A stretch of 64,000 nt of DNA from Thecamonas trahens ATCC 50062. Lineage: Eukaryota > Apusozoa > Apusomonadida > Apusomonadidae. Positions 10,663-21,100 of this stretch are shown piece after piece. The first letter of the stretch is position 1, and the number at the start of each line of letters is the position of its first letter. The notes under the pieces were generated by a model. It made no database searches. It saw nothing but the letters and a program-made list of their open reading frames with translations, and was not told where the DNA came from. The position numbers were made by a program, and so were the translations under genes. The stretch covers positions 310,510-374,509 of the forward strand of contig NW_013657673.1 of assembly GCF_000142905.1 (NCBI RefSeq). Reading direction: 5' to 3'.

Positions 10663-12489
10663 ATGCTCGACTATTCGGCGCTGGCGGCGACGCTCGGTGA
10701 GGAGCTGTTGCAGAAGATTCGCAGCACACGGGTGCTCATGGTGGGTACAGGCGGCATTGGGTGCGAGCTGCTGAAGAACCTGGTCGCAGCCGGCTTTGCC
10801 AACATAGAATGCATCGACTTTGACGCAATCGACGTCTCTAACCTCAACAGGCAGTTCCTGTTCCGCAAGGCGCACGTGGGGCGGCCCAAGTCTGAGGTGG
10901 CGCGCGAGTCTGCGCTCCGCTTCAACCCTGACGCTAACATTGTGTAGGTGAAGCAGCGGTCGGGGTGTTGTCAGAGGAGGAAGCAGGGTGGCTGAGCGAC
11001 TCACTCACGGTGTCGGCAACCGGGAGGGCACAGGGCACACTGTGGCTCGATCTTTGACGCACAGTTTGGCACGGCGTACTTTAGCTCGTTTGGCTTGGTC
11101 TTTAACGCGCTGGACAACTTGCCGGCGCGGCGGCACGTCAATCGGCTCTGTCTCTCCACCAACACGCCGCTCATCGAGTCTGGGACGGCCGGCTACCTGG
11201 GACAGGTCACGGTCATCCGCAAGGACGCGACCGAGTGCTTCGAGTGCCAGCCAAAGCCGACGCCCAAGACCTATCCGGTCTGCACCATTCGCACCACACC
11301 ATCGGCCCCGATCCACTGCATCGTGTGGGCCAAGTACATGTTCGCCAAGGTGTTCGGCGCGGTAGACGACGACGACGTCGACGACGACGGGAGCGGATCT
11401 GACGAGGGCGGTGAGGGCGGCGACGAGGAAAAGGTTGCCATGCTGCAGGCCATGGCCCAAACACGCAAGTCTGGCGCGCAGTTGCGGGCCATGGATGCAC
11501 CACAGCTGTTCGACTACCTGTTCTCGGAGCAGATTGCGTCACTGCTGGCGATGGACGTGCTGTGGAAGACGCGGACACCGCCGCAGATCATCTCGTGGGC
11601 CGAAGCGACAGGCGCGGGTGACAAGGAGGCTTGCGAGGCCGGGCCGAGCGCTGCAGGTGGGTTGCGGAGCCAGAAGGTGTGGAGTGTGGCCGAGGCTGCA
11701 CAGGCCTTTGCGGCAAGCCACGCCGCGCTGGTTGCTCAGTACGCTGCCGCGGGTGAGCGGCCTCTGCTGAGCTTTGACAAAGATGCCGCCGATTGCATGC
11801 GGTTTGTGACGGCCCTGGCAAACCTGCGGGCACGGTGCTTTTCGATCGCGCCGTCGTCCGAGTTTGACGCCAAGGCCATGGCCGGCAACATCATTCCGGC
11901 CATTGCCACGACCAACGCCATCGCCGCAGGCCTTATGGTGGTCGAAGCGGTCAAGCTCCTTCGCGAGGCCGCGGACGAGTGTCGAACCTCGTTCATCATG
12001 CAATACCCCACGCGCGGGCGCAAAGCGCGCTACCTCAACGCCGGCCCGGTGGCGCCGCCGAACCCACAGTGCTTTGTATGCCAGGCCCAGTTTGTGACGC
12101 TCGCGATCAACACGGTGGCGACGCCGCTTTCTTTCTTTGTTGACGCTGTGCTGCGGGGCCATTTTGCGCTTCAGGAGCCGTCGATTGAGGTCGGCTCGGC
12201 TGTTGTCTACGAGTCGGGCGAAGGCGCCGAGGACATGGACGACCAGCTGCCTAAGATGCTCGACGCCGTCCGCATTACCGACTCGGCCCACGTTTCGGTC
12301 ACTGACTACCTGCAGGATTGCGAGTTTACCTTTGTCATTGCGCACGATCCAGGTCTCGCCCCGGGAGCCGACGAATCAGATGGGCGCTTCCGCATCCTCC
12401 GCGCCGACCACGCCAAGCGCAAGCGCGAAGACGATCAAGCCGGCGAGGCCAAGCGAGCCAAGCCAAACGAGGAGCCAACACAGTCGTAA
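10663..12489 (+). CDS. UBA2: SUMO-activating enzyme subunit 2 (UBA2)
   Basis: Catalytic half of the heterodimeric SUMO E1, which adenylates SUMO and carries it as a thioester. Two exons, 10663-10943 and 11034-12489 (intron 10944-11033, donor GTAGGT, acceptor CAG), 578 residues. Seen: nucleotide-binding VGTGGIGCELLKNL, then DVSNLNRQFLF, ALDNLPARRHVNR, ESGTAGYLGQV, the catalytic Cys in YPVCTIRTTPSAPIHCIVWAK, zinc pairs CFECQPKP and CFVCQ, and AGNIIPAIATTNAIAAG. After the ubiquitin-fold domain the protein ends in a basic stretch AKRKREDDQAGEAKRAK, a likely nuclear signal. Start ATG 10663; a GTG three codons upstream is ignored. The intron assignment is supported because the joined ANIVAHCGSIFDAQF aligns with the family without a gap. 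Confidence 0.95.
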
Positions 12490-12644
12490 ACTATCACGTG
12501 GACAAGGAAGTTACGAGAATAGAAGAGAAATGTTGTTTAGTCCGCAGCTCCTATGTCGAGGGTTTTGCCTGGCTGGCTCGAGCTGGTTCGGGATTGGCAT
12601 CGGCCTCAGCCTCAGCCTCGGCGGCTTCAGCCTCATCCGCAGCC

Positions 12645-15600
12645 TCATCCTTGACCCTCTGACTCGGCCTCTGCCTCGGTCTCAGCACCAGACTCGGTCT
12701 CAGCATTGGATTCGGTCTCAGTATCGGGCTCAACCTCAGCCTCAGCCTCGCTAGCCCCAGCCTCAACCTCAGCCTCGCCAGCCCCAGCCTCGGCCTCGGC
12801 CTCAGTCTCAGTCTCGGACTCGGTCTCAGCATCGACCTCAGCCTCAGCCTCAGCCTCGCTAGCCCCAGCCTCAACCTCAGCCTCGCCAGCCCCAGCCTCG
12901 GCCTCGGCCTCAGTCTCAGTCTCGGACTCGGTCTCAACATCGGGCTCAACCTCAGTCTCAGCCTCAGCCTCGCTAGCCCCAGCCTCAACCTCAGCCTCAG
13001 TCTCAGTCTCGGACTCGGTCTCAGCATCGGGCTCAACCTCGGCCTCAGCCTCAGCCTCGGCGGCTTCAGCCTCATCCTCAACCTCAGCCTCGCCAGCCCC
13101 AGCCTCGGCCTCGGCCTCAGTCTCAGTCTCGGACTCGGTCTCAGCATCGGGCTCGACCTCAGCCTCAACCTTGCCAGCCTCAGCCTCAATCTCGCCACCC
13201 CCATCGCTCGACGAGACGTCGCGATCGGTCGAGTCGCTGTCGTCCGACGTCGAGTCAGAGGTCGAGTCCGACTCGGTGTCCGCACCGCCAAGTCTCGAGT
13301 TCGAGGTCGAGTCTGCGTCGACTCGGACGACCAAGACCGAGATGTTGTCGCCGGAGCCGATGGCATAGCTGGCATCGCGAATCCGCCCGGCGCACTCGTC
13401 CACCTCACTGCTTGACGCAACGAGGCCAGCAAGGACAGNNNNNNNNNNNNNNNNNNNNNNNNNNNNNNNNNNNNNNNNNNNNNNNNNNNNNNNNNNNNNN
13501 NNNNNNNNNNNNNNNNNNNNNNNNNNNNNNNNNNNNNNCCCAGCCTCAACCTCAGCCTCGCCAGCCCCAGCCTCGGCCTCGGCCTCAGTCTCAGTCTCGG
13601 ACTCGGTCTCAGCATCGGGCTCAACCTCAGCCTCAGCCTCAGCCTCGCTAGCCCCAGCCTCAACCTCAGCCTCGCCAGCCCCAGCCTCGGCCTCGGCCTC
13701 AGTCTCAGTCTCGGACTCGGTCTCAACATCGGGCTCAACCTCAGTCTCAGCCTCAGCCTCGCTAGCCCCAGCCTCAACCTCAGCCTCAGTCTCAGTCTCG
13801 GACTCGGTCTCAGCATCGGGCTCAACCTCGGCCTCAGCCTCAGCCTCGGCGGCTTCAGCCTCATCCTCAACCTCAGCCTCGCCAGCCCCAGCCTCGGCCT
13901 CGGCCTCAGTCTCAGTCTCGGACTCGGTCTCAGCATCGGGCTCGACCTCAGCCTCAACCTTGCCAGCCTCAGCCTCAATCTCGCCACCCCCATCGCTCGA
14001 CGAGACGTCGCGATCGGTCGAGTCGCTGTCGTCCGACGTCGAGTCAGAGGTCGAGCCCGACTCGGCGTCCGCACCGCCAAGTCTCGAGTTCGAGGTCGAG
14101 TCTGCGTCGACTCGGACGACCAAGACCGAGATGTTGTCGCCGGAGCCGATGGCATAGCTGGCATCGCGAATCCGCCCGGCGCACTCGTCCACCTCACTGC
14201 TTGACGCAACGAGGCCAGCAAGGACAGCGTTCGTCATGACATCCCACACTCCGTCGCACGCAAGGACGAGCGATACACGTGGTGGGAGCGTGGTATGCTG
14301 CAGACTGGGCTCAGATGAGACAGAAGGAGCAAGCGTAAAGTCGCCCAGCGCCCGCGCCACGCCCAGCTTCCCCATCACACGCCCGTCGCCGTCGACAAAG
14401 CCACCAGCTGCTCGGATCCGTTCGCGTTCGTCCGCATCGTACGGCGAGTGGTCAACGCTCAGCCAAAACACCCGCCGGCAGCGTCCACTACCGCGGCACG
14501 CGAGTCGCCGACGTTGGCCACGCTGCACCGCACTTCCCGACTCCCGGGCGGCGCATAGAGCACAGCCACAACAGCGGTCGTGCCGCCAGCAGCATCGCCA
14601 GTGTGAGCAGCCTCAAGATTCGCCTCCACAGCAGCCAGTGCCGCAATCAGCGCGGCACCCACCATGTCTTCGGCAGCATCGCCGGCACGGCAGCTTGCCA
14701 CAAGCGCCTCCTGCAGCGCCGCCTCCCATGCCTTGGCCGCAAACGTCGATGCCACCGCGTTCATGTGGCCGTCAAACACCGCAAACGTTGCCAACGTCTT
14801 GCCAAGTGCCGCCACCGCGTGAGCCGGCACGCTCGCCTGCCCCACACAGTGCGCATCCTCCATATCCTCCCGCCGTCCCACCCGCGCCGCCACTGCCCAG
14901 CGTGCAGCCAGCGCATCGATAACCCCGGCCAACTCGTCTTCGTCGGCTGCAGTTCCCTCTGGAGGCATGTTTGGCGCCAAGCCCGAGGTGCCAGCCAGCG
15001 AGATACACTCAACTCGTGGTGCAAGCGTCGAGCCATCGACCTCGGGGTTGTGGCCGAGGTCAAGCTCCTTGAGCTGGTCAACCACGGCGTCGAGCGCGTC
15101 GAGCACCTCGGGGCCTGCGCCTGTCGCGCCCAGAGAGAGTGTCACCACCTTGCTCCCTACCGGCGACGCGCAGCTGCGGTCTGGCCACGCTCCAACGTTG
15201 CCCCACAAGATGCAGGTCTCGAGCGCAGACAGCGCACCGAGCCATGCCGGCCACGCGCCGACGCCGCAGCATGTCATGTTCACCCACGTCAGCCGCGTCA
15301 AGAGTGGCCCAACCTCACACGCAGCCTCGGACACGAGATCTTCGCCAAGTTCAGGGTTGCACGACAGCTCAAGCGTCCGCAGCGACCGCGCCGAGCTCCC
15401 CAGCGCCGCCCACGGCAGCTGTTGCAGGCCATTGCCGATGAGAAGCACTGTTTGCAGTGAGCCGTTGGCCGGCATCTCGTCGGCGTTGCACGGCAGCGAG
15501 GCAATAACGTTGAACGATGCGTTGAGTGTCCGAAGCGAGGAAAGCTTCCACACGCTCGAGGGCAGACTTGCCAGCTCGTTGTGTGCCACATTGAGCGTGA

Positions 15601-16500
15601 CAAGCCGGTCGAGCTCACCCACCGACGCCGGAACAGACTGTAGCGCGTTGTACGACGCGTTGAGAAACATGAGCGATGAAAGTGAACCAAGCTCGTCCGG
15701 CAACGAGCAAAGAAGGTTGCGCGAGACGTCGAGCGTGTGCAGCCGCGCCCACCCGCCGTCGACACCACAGCCGAGCACTGTCAGCGCGTTGCTAGCAAGA
15801 TTGAGCGTCATGACCGCGCTCAGTGTAGCAATTGCATCCGGCACAGACTCCAGGCCCGCTCCTGCCGCGTTAAGCGTGTGCAACGAGGCCGGAAGGCTTG
15901 CCGGCCACGCCTCGTCGCCGCTGAGCTCGTTGCCGGCCACGTTGAGGTTCTCCAGCGAGCTCAGCCGCGCGACTGCAGGCGACAGGCTCCGCAGCGCGTT
16001 GTACGACACGTCAAGAAGGGCGAGATTGCTCATCTCGCCTAGCCCGTCCGGGAGCTCGGTGATGGCGTTGCGGGCAAGCTTGACTTCGCGCAGAAAGGCC
16101 TGTTGGGTGACAACAGCAGGAAAGGCAGTCAAGCCCGAGTCGCCGCACATTTCAAACGTGGGGATGGCCTCGGTCCGTCCCTCGTCAAGGCCATACCGCA
16201 CAGAGCCTGCCCGCGTCCGGCCGCCGCCGCGCAGCGCAGGGTGGCTGTGAATAGGTGCGGACCGTGCGCCAGGTGGCGTGCCGGCCACACCTGTGTTCTC
16301 AGCAGCTTGCACGCCAGGCGCGACATGCACCCCGCTCCCGGCTGCCGCCGCCGTGCTCCCACTCCTGGCCACCACGGCCTCCTTCTTACTCGCCCCGCCA
16401 CCATCCGCTCCTGCTACAGGCTGTGGCTCCTTGGCCTTGGCATTGCCGGCCTTCTTGCCCCTGGCCTTGCCCCCTTTTTCTTCGAGCCTGAGCCGCCCAT
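12645..16500 (-). CDS. LRR-PP2C protein phosphatase with acidic repeat tail (interrupted by frame breaks and an assembly gap)
   Basis: A Lys/Gly-rich N-terminus ([10 protein letters not shown]), about 15 leucine-rich repeats ([20 protein letters not shown] type) and then a PP2C domain, an order shared with PHLPP and, partly, fungal adenylate cyclase. Metal- and phosphate-binding motifs are intact: [62 protein letters not shown]. The C-terminus is Glu/Ala/Thr/Ser repeats. Two frame breaks occur: at 16470-16474 (C run on +, so the proposed ATG 16500 is uncertain) and at 14471-14473 between [15 protein letters not shown] and [12 protein letters not shown]. Each is healed by one added base. The 100-N gap at 13439-13538 is flanked by two near-identical copies of the tail, so the true length is unknown. 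Confidence 0.8.
12756..13438. repeat. Gap-flanking duplicate, left copy
   Basis: About 683 bases ending at the N gap and nearly identical to 13539-14227, differing by a 6-base indel and a few substitutions (for example TCCGACTCGGTG against CCCGACTCGGCG). Both encode the end of the PP2C domain ([13 protein letters not shown]) plus Glu/Ala-rich repeats. Each copy also contains internal tandem units of about 60 bases rich in CAGCCT. Confidence 0.9.
13439..13538. other. Assembly gap (100 N)
   Basis: Exactly 100 unknown bases inside the LRR-PP2C gene. The round length suggests a placeholder of unknown size rather than a measured gap. Confidence 1.
13539..14227. repeat. Gap-flanking duplicate, right copy
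   Basis: About 689 bases starting right after the N gap, the partner of 12756-13438. It is continuous with the PP2C catalytic domain upstream on the coding strand, so this copy is the better candidate for the genuine junction. Confidence 0.9.
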
Positions 16501-16766
16501 CTTGCCGTCCTGCGCAGGTAACGCTCGGCCTTGGCTCGCAAAAACAAGCGCGTGTTCACAAGTACGCCAGCACTCTCACAACCTCTGCCTGCTCGTGTCT
16601 GTGCTCGCGCGCGAAAGTGCTCCGTAGACCGGCTGCGTGGTAGAGAGGCGTTGCTCGCCGTCGTTTGGCGGCACCAAGCCGAGTTCCAGGCGTTTCGCTG
16701 CTAGAGCGAGCCGCCGGCGTGAACAGACAGCGCTTTACCGCCAAACCTCATCGCAGTCGGTAGACA

Positions 16767-17699
16767 TCACTGCCGCTGGCCGCCCTCGTCAAACCACTTG
16801 AGATTGCGCCAATTGGCGTAGTCGGACGGCGTGGAGCGGACGAGCTCGCCGTTGGCGTACTCCTCGTAAAAGTACTCGTTGAGCGGAGTCTTGCGCATGC
16901 CGATGCCGTGGCGGCGATCGTTGGCAAACGGCCCGATCCATTGGGTGCCATCGGCAAAGGTGAGGGTGCCGTCACCGTGGCGGAGCCCATCTTCGTGGTC
17001 GCCCTCGTACCGAGTTCCGTCGTCCGAGACCCAGACGCCAAAGCCGAAGCCCGGGCGATCCGAAATGAGCTGGAACTTGGTGTACACCTCGCGCTCGTCC
17101 TCAAGCGTGCCGTGGGAGTACTTGCGCATCCACGTCTTCTGGCAATCGTAAAAGTCATGCTTGGTGCAGTACAGGCCTGGGCCGTGCCGCCGATCGTTGA
17201 CGTACTCGCCCTCGTACGACGATCCGTTCGGGTACATGTGCTTGCCGTGTCCGCTCCGGCGTCCGTCCTTGAACTCGCCCTCAAAGACCTCGCCGGACAC
17301 GTACTTGCACACAAACGAGCCGTGCTTCTTCCCGTTGATCCACTCGCCCTCGAACACGTCGCCGTTGGTCGTCGTGAACGAGCCACGCCCATGCGGAACC
17401 CCGTCGCGGAGCTCGCCGGAGTACACGCCCTTGTACCGAATCATGACCGTTCCCACCTCCACCATCGCCCCGCGCCCTTTCGTCCCACCAATTGGGCCCG
17501 CGCTGGCCATGTTCGTGCCGCTTGCGCCACCTGCGCCGCCACTCGCTCCGTGTTCCTGCTCGAGCTCACGCGCCCCCGCCGTCTCGAGCTCGATGACCTC
17601 TTCGTCATCAGACGCGGCCTCAGCCGCCTGCATGGCCCGACGCGCCGTCGCTTCAGGCCCCGCCCCCATAGCCTCAACCGCTGTTGCTGCCGCCGCCAT
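16767..17699 (-). CDS. MORN-repeat protein
   Basis: Single exon, 310 residues, ATG 17699. After an acidic, Ala-rich N-terminus (about 80 residues) come roughly seven MORN units: YSGELRDGVPHGRGSFT, FEGEWINGKKHGSFV, FEGEFKDGRRSGHGKHMYP, YEGEYVNDRRHGPGLY, a diverged spacer with WMRKYSHGTLEDEREVY, then YEGDHEDGLRHGDGTLT and WIGPFANDRRHGIGM. MORN proteins bind lipids or act as scaffolds at membranes, cytoskeleton or flagella. No catalytic domain is attached, so the specific role is unknown. It is divergent from the Tra1/TRRAP gene and lies just downstream of the phosphatase start on the same strand. Confidence 0.85.
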   Translation of the reverse strand: MAAAATAVEAMGAGPEATARRAMQAAEAASDDEEVIELETAGARELEQEHGASGGAGGASGTNMASAGPIGGTKGRGAMVEVGTVMIRYKGVYSGELRDGVPHGRGSFTTTNGDVFEGEWINGKKHGSFVCKYVSGEVFEGEFKDGRRSGHGKHMYPNGSSYEGEYVNDRRHGPGLYCTKHDFYDCQKTWMRKYSHGTLEDEREVYTKFQLISDRPGFGFGVWVSDDGTRYEGDHEDGLRHGDGTLTFADGTQWIGPFANDRRHGIGMRKTPLNEYFYEEYANGELVRSTPSDYANWRNLKWFDEGGQRQ

Positions 17700-18149
17700 T
17701 CTTGCCGTGCGTGTCCGTTTCTGACCGTGGTCTCCCTGCGATTGGCCGTTGCTTGTCTTTCCTCTTCTTAATTGACTCTCCAGCCCGTGCCTGTGTGGGT
17801 GGCGAGTCGCGTGTCGCTAGCAGGGCGGTGGCGGGCGTGGGCGTCAGCTCGTCCACCCATCCGGCAGCGACCCACCCGTTATTCATTCATTCATTCATTC
17901 ATTCATTCTTTCATACATTCATTCATGTCCTCCTTTTTATGCGTCATCTCCACCTCCTCCCTGCTCCCACCCGCCAACCCTCCATCGCACCACGTTACAT
18001 GCGCATCGCCCTCCCCAACGCCATCCACCAGCATCCGGACCAAGGCTCGGCGGCGTCGGAAGGCGTGGGCTACGCGCCTTGGCCTTGACCATGCCCAGCT
18101 CTCTGGCACTGCTCTCGCCCCGTTGCCGACCTCGAAAAAAAGGGTTGGG
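17700..18149. promoter_or_regulatory. Divergent 5' region between the MORN and Tra1/TRRAP genes
   Basis: 450 bases between two diverging ATGs. It contains an ATTC tetranucleotide array at about 17881-17928 (roughly 11 units, one or two imperfect). Reading frames cross the region in both directions but look non-coding. Promoters for both genes are expected here by position only. Confidence 0.5.
17881..17928 (+). repeat. ATTC tetranucleotide microsatellite
   Basis: About eleven consecutive ATTC units with one or two substitutions (CTTTC, ATAC), in the shared 5' region of two diverging genes. Confidence 0.9.
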
Positions 18150-21100
18150 ATGCAGTTTACCCCCGACACCTTCCCACAGCATGTGGCCTTGCTCAGGAAC
18201 AGCGACCATGGTACGTGTTGGGCATGCACAGACATGTAGAAGCCCATGGGGCATGCGTGTGTCCAGTTTTTGGCCCCAAACGGCCCTGCTTGCGTCGCTA
18301 GCCCTTGAGGGGGCCCTCCTCGCGCCAGCGGGTAGCCGCGAGTCGCGCTCAGCGCTGCAGATTCGACCGCCCGCTCGCGCAAGAATCAAGGCACAGCGCA
18401 GCGGCCCGCCCGGCGTCCCTTCCCTCTTTCCTCCGCGCCTCTCACTCACTCTCCACCATTTGCTGCCCTCCTTCATCTTTGCGACGCTAGACCTCGATAC
18501 CAAGCTGGAGAAGATCAAGCTGATTCGCGACGCCATCGAGATTGTGCACACCGATGGCTACGTCAGCTTCCTCGAGCACTTTATCCCCGAGCTAGTCCGG
18601 ACGCTCCGTGACGTGACAACGCCGCAGCTGGAGTCGAACACGGTGCACTCGATCCGCAACGTCATCTTGCAGATCATTGTCCGGCTGCCGAGCAACGCAT
18701 GTCTCGAGCAATACGTCAACAACATCATGCAGCTCGCCATGGAAATCATCCGGACCGACAACGAGGTCAATGCCCTCGTCTGCCTCCGCATCATCTCGGC
18801 GCTGTTCAAGAAGTTCCACGAGCCGCTCAGCCGTTACGTCAGCGACTTTCTGCAGACCGTCCTTACCATCTACCAGAAGCTGCCACACACGCTCCTCCGC
18901 CTCACCGCCGAGCCTGACGACGAGTCGGAGCTCCTCGCCCCGGGCCCGTCCGCCATGCTCCATCCTGGATCGGAGACTTCAGACATGGCCCTCGACGGCA
19001 TGCCAGGTGCCACCGACGACGACTCTTCGGCCCCGGTCAAGAAGTACGCACTTGCCCTCGAGTCGTTCAAGGTTCTCATCGAGTGCCCCATCATCGTCGT
19101 CCTCCTCTTCCAGCTCTACAAGGAAGCCTCAGTCCCGCAGTCGTCTATCCCGCGCTTTGTGCCCGTCATTGTCTCCACTCTCGAGCTCGTCGCCCCCGAC
19201 AACGCTCATGCCACCCAGCGCGAGGCCTACACCGACTTTATCGCCGCACAGGTCAAGACCCTCTCGTTCCTCGCCTACATCCTTCGGGGCTTTGAACAGG
19301 CTCTCAACAACTACATGGACTCCATCCCGACCTTTGTCATTCGCCTCCTCAAAAAGTGCCCGCCAGAGTCGGCCGTCATCCGCAAGGAGCTCCTCATCGC
19401 TACCCGCCACATCTTGGCCACCTCCTTCCGTTCCGGCTTTGTCTCCAAGATCAACACCCTCCTCGACGAGACCACTCTCATTGGCACCTGCCGCACCTCT
19501 TACGATACCCTTCGCCCGCTTGCGCACTCGACCTTGGCAGACCTGGTCCACCACGTCCGCGACCAGCTCTCACTCGAGCAGCTGACCCGGACCGTCTCGC
19601 TCTACTCCAAGAACGTTCATGACGCGGCTCTCCCGACCACCATCCAGACCATGTCCTGCAAGCTCCTCCTCAACCTCGTCGAGTGCATCGCCAAGCACAA
19701 CGATGCCGCCAACCGTGGTCGCACCCTCCTTGTCCGTGTCCTCGACACCTTTACCAACAAGTTTGGCGCCCTCAAGCTCTACATCCCGCGCCTTGTCGAG
19801 GCCTACCGCATGTCCACCCGCGAGAAGCTCCGCCGCAAGGAGCAGCAGGCTCGCCAGATCGCCGCCGAGACCGCCAACGCTGCCGCCAAGGACGCCGCCA
19901 CCACCGCTGCCGTCTCTCCGTCCTCGCTGCCGCCGCCGGACTCTACTGATGCCGACGCCAAGGCCGATGCCAAGGCCGACACCAAGGCCGACACCAAGGC
20001 TGGCGCCAAAGCCGACGCCAAGGCCGACGCCAAGGCCGACGCCAAGGCCGACGCCAAAGTCGACGCTGACGCCAAGACTGACGCCAAGGCCGACGCCAAG
20101 ACCGGTGTCGCCACCACATTGGCATCGCCCTTGTCGCCACAGCCCAACGCCCGGACTCCGCTCGGCGTCCTTCCCATCGCGCCCCCCATCGCTACCACTG
20201 TCTCCAACTTTGGCACTGCCGACTCGGTCAAGGATTGGCGGATTCAGGTCCGGACACTCGCCCACGGGCTCAAGACCATTGTCTGGGGCATCGCCTCCTG
20301 CCGCCAGACGCCGGCCACGCCGGTCGGCGCCCACCCATCCGGGTACGGCAGCTCCGGCGGCTCCGGCGGCTCCAACGTCATGTCCGAGCAAGAGTCGCAG
20401 ATATTCATCTCGCTTCTGGTCGACGGCCTCAAGTGCTTTGAACTCTACTCGGTCAGCATTCCGCAGTCGGAGACGACCGAGGAGAAAGAGATCCTCGACT
20501 GCTTTGCCGGTGTCTTTACCCTCGTTGACCCGCGGACGTTCAAGGTTGTTTTTGAGTCGCACATCGAGCTCCTTGTCGACCACATCCTCCGCAACAACTC
20601 GATGCTCACCATCGCCCGCCACTTTCTGGCCAACCCGCAGGTCTCCAAGTACTTTGCCGACATTCTCCTCGCCTTTCTGGTCAAGCACATTCATCTCATC
20701 GGCTCGCCCGACAAAAAGGTGTCGACCGTCATGCTCCGTCTCTTCAAGCTTGTCTTTGCCTCGGTCGAGTTGTTCAAGGCCAACGAGCACGCCCTCCAGC
20801 CACACCTCAAGACCATTGTCGAAGAGTCGATGCGGCGCGCGACCCAGACGCGGACGCCGTCGCAGACCTACTTTCTCCTCCTTCGCGCTCTCTTCCGCTC
20901 CATTGGCGGCGGCGAGTTCGACCACCTCTACCGCGAGTTCCTGCCCCTTCTCCCGCTCCTTCTCGAGGGCCTCAACCGACTGCAGCAGTCCAAGCACAAG
21001 CACACCATGCGCGAGCTCTTTGTCGAGCTCTGCCTAACCGTCCCGGTCCGCCTCTCCGCCCTCCTCCCGTACCTGCGCTACCTCATGAAGCCGCTTGTCA

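Noticed and set aside
12551-14221. Long minus-strand frame rich in Arg-Leu repeats
   Set aside because: It is the wrong frame of the Glu/Ala-rich tail of the PP2C gene; the frame continuous with the PP2C motifs is the acidic one.
16556-16744. Short minus-strand frame upstream of the PP2C gene as a first exon
   Set aside because: No convincing donor site and no continuity with the LRR protein; probably 5' UTR or promoter.
19570-21003. Long opposite-strand frame inside Tra1/TRRAP
   Set aside because: Gly/Val-rich shadow created by the Ala-Asp-Ala-Lys repeat and high GC; the sense strand matches the family throughout.
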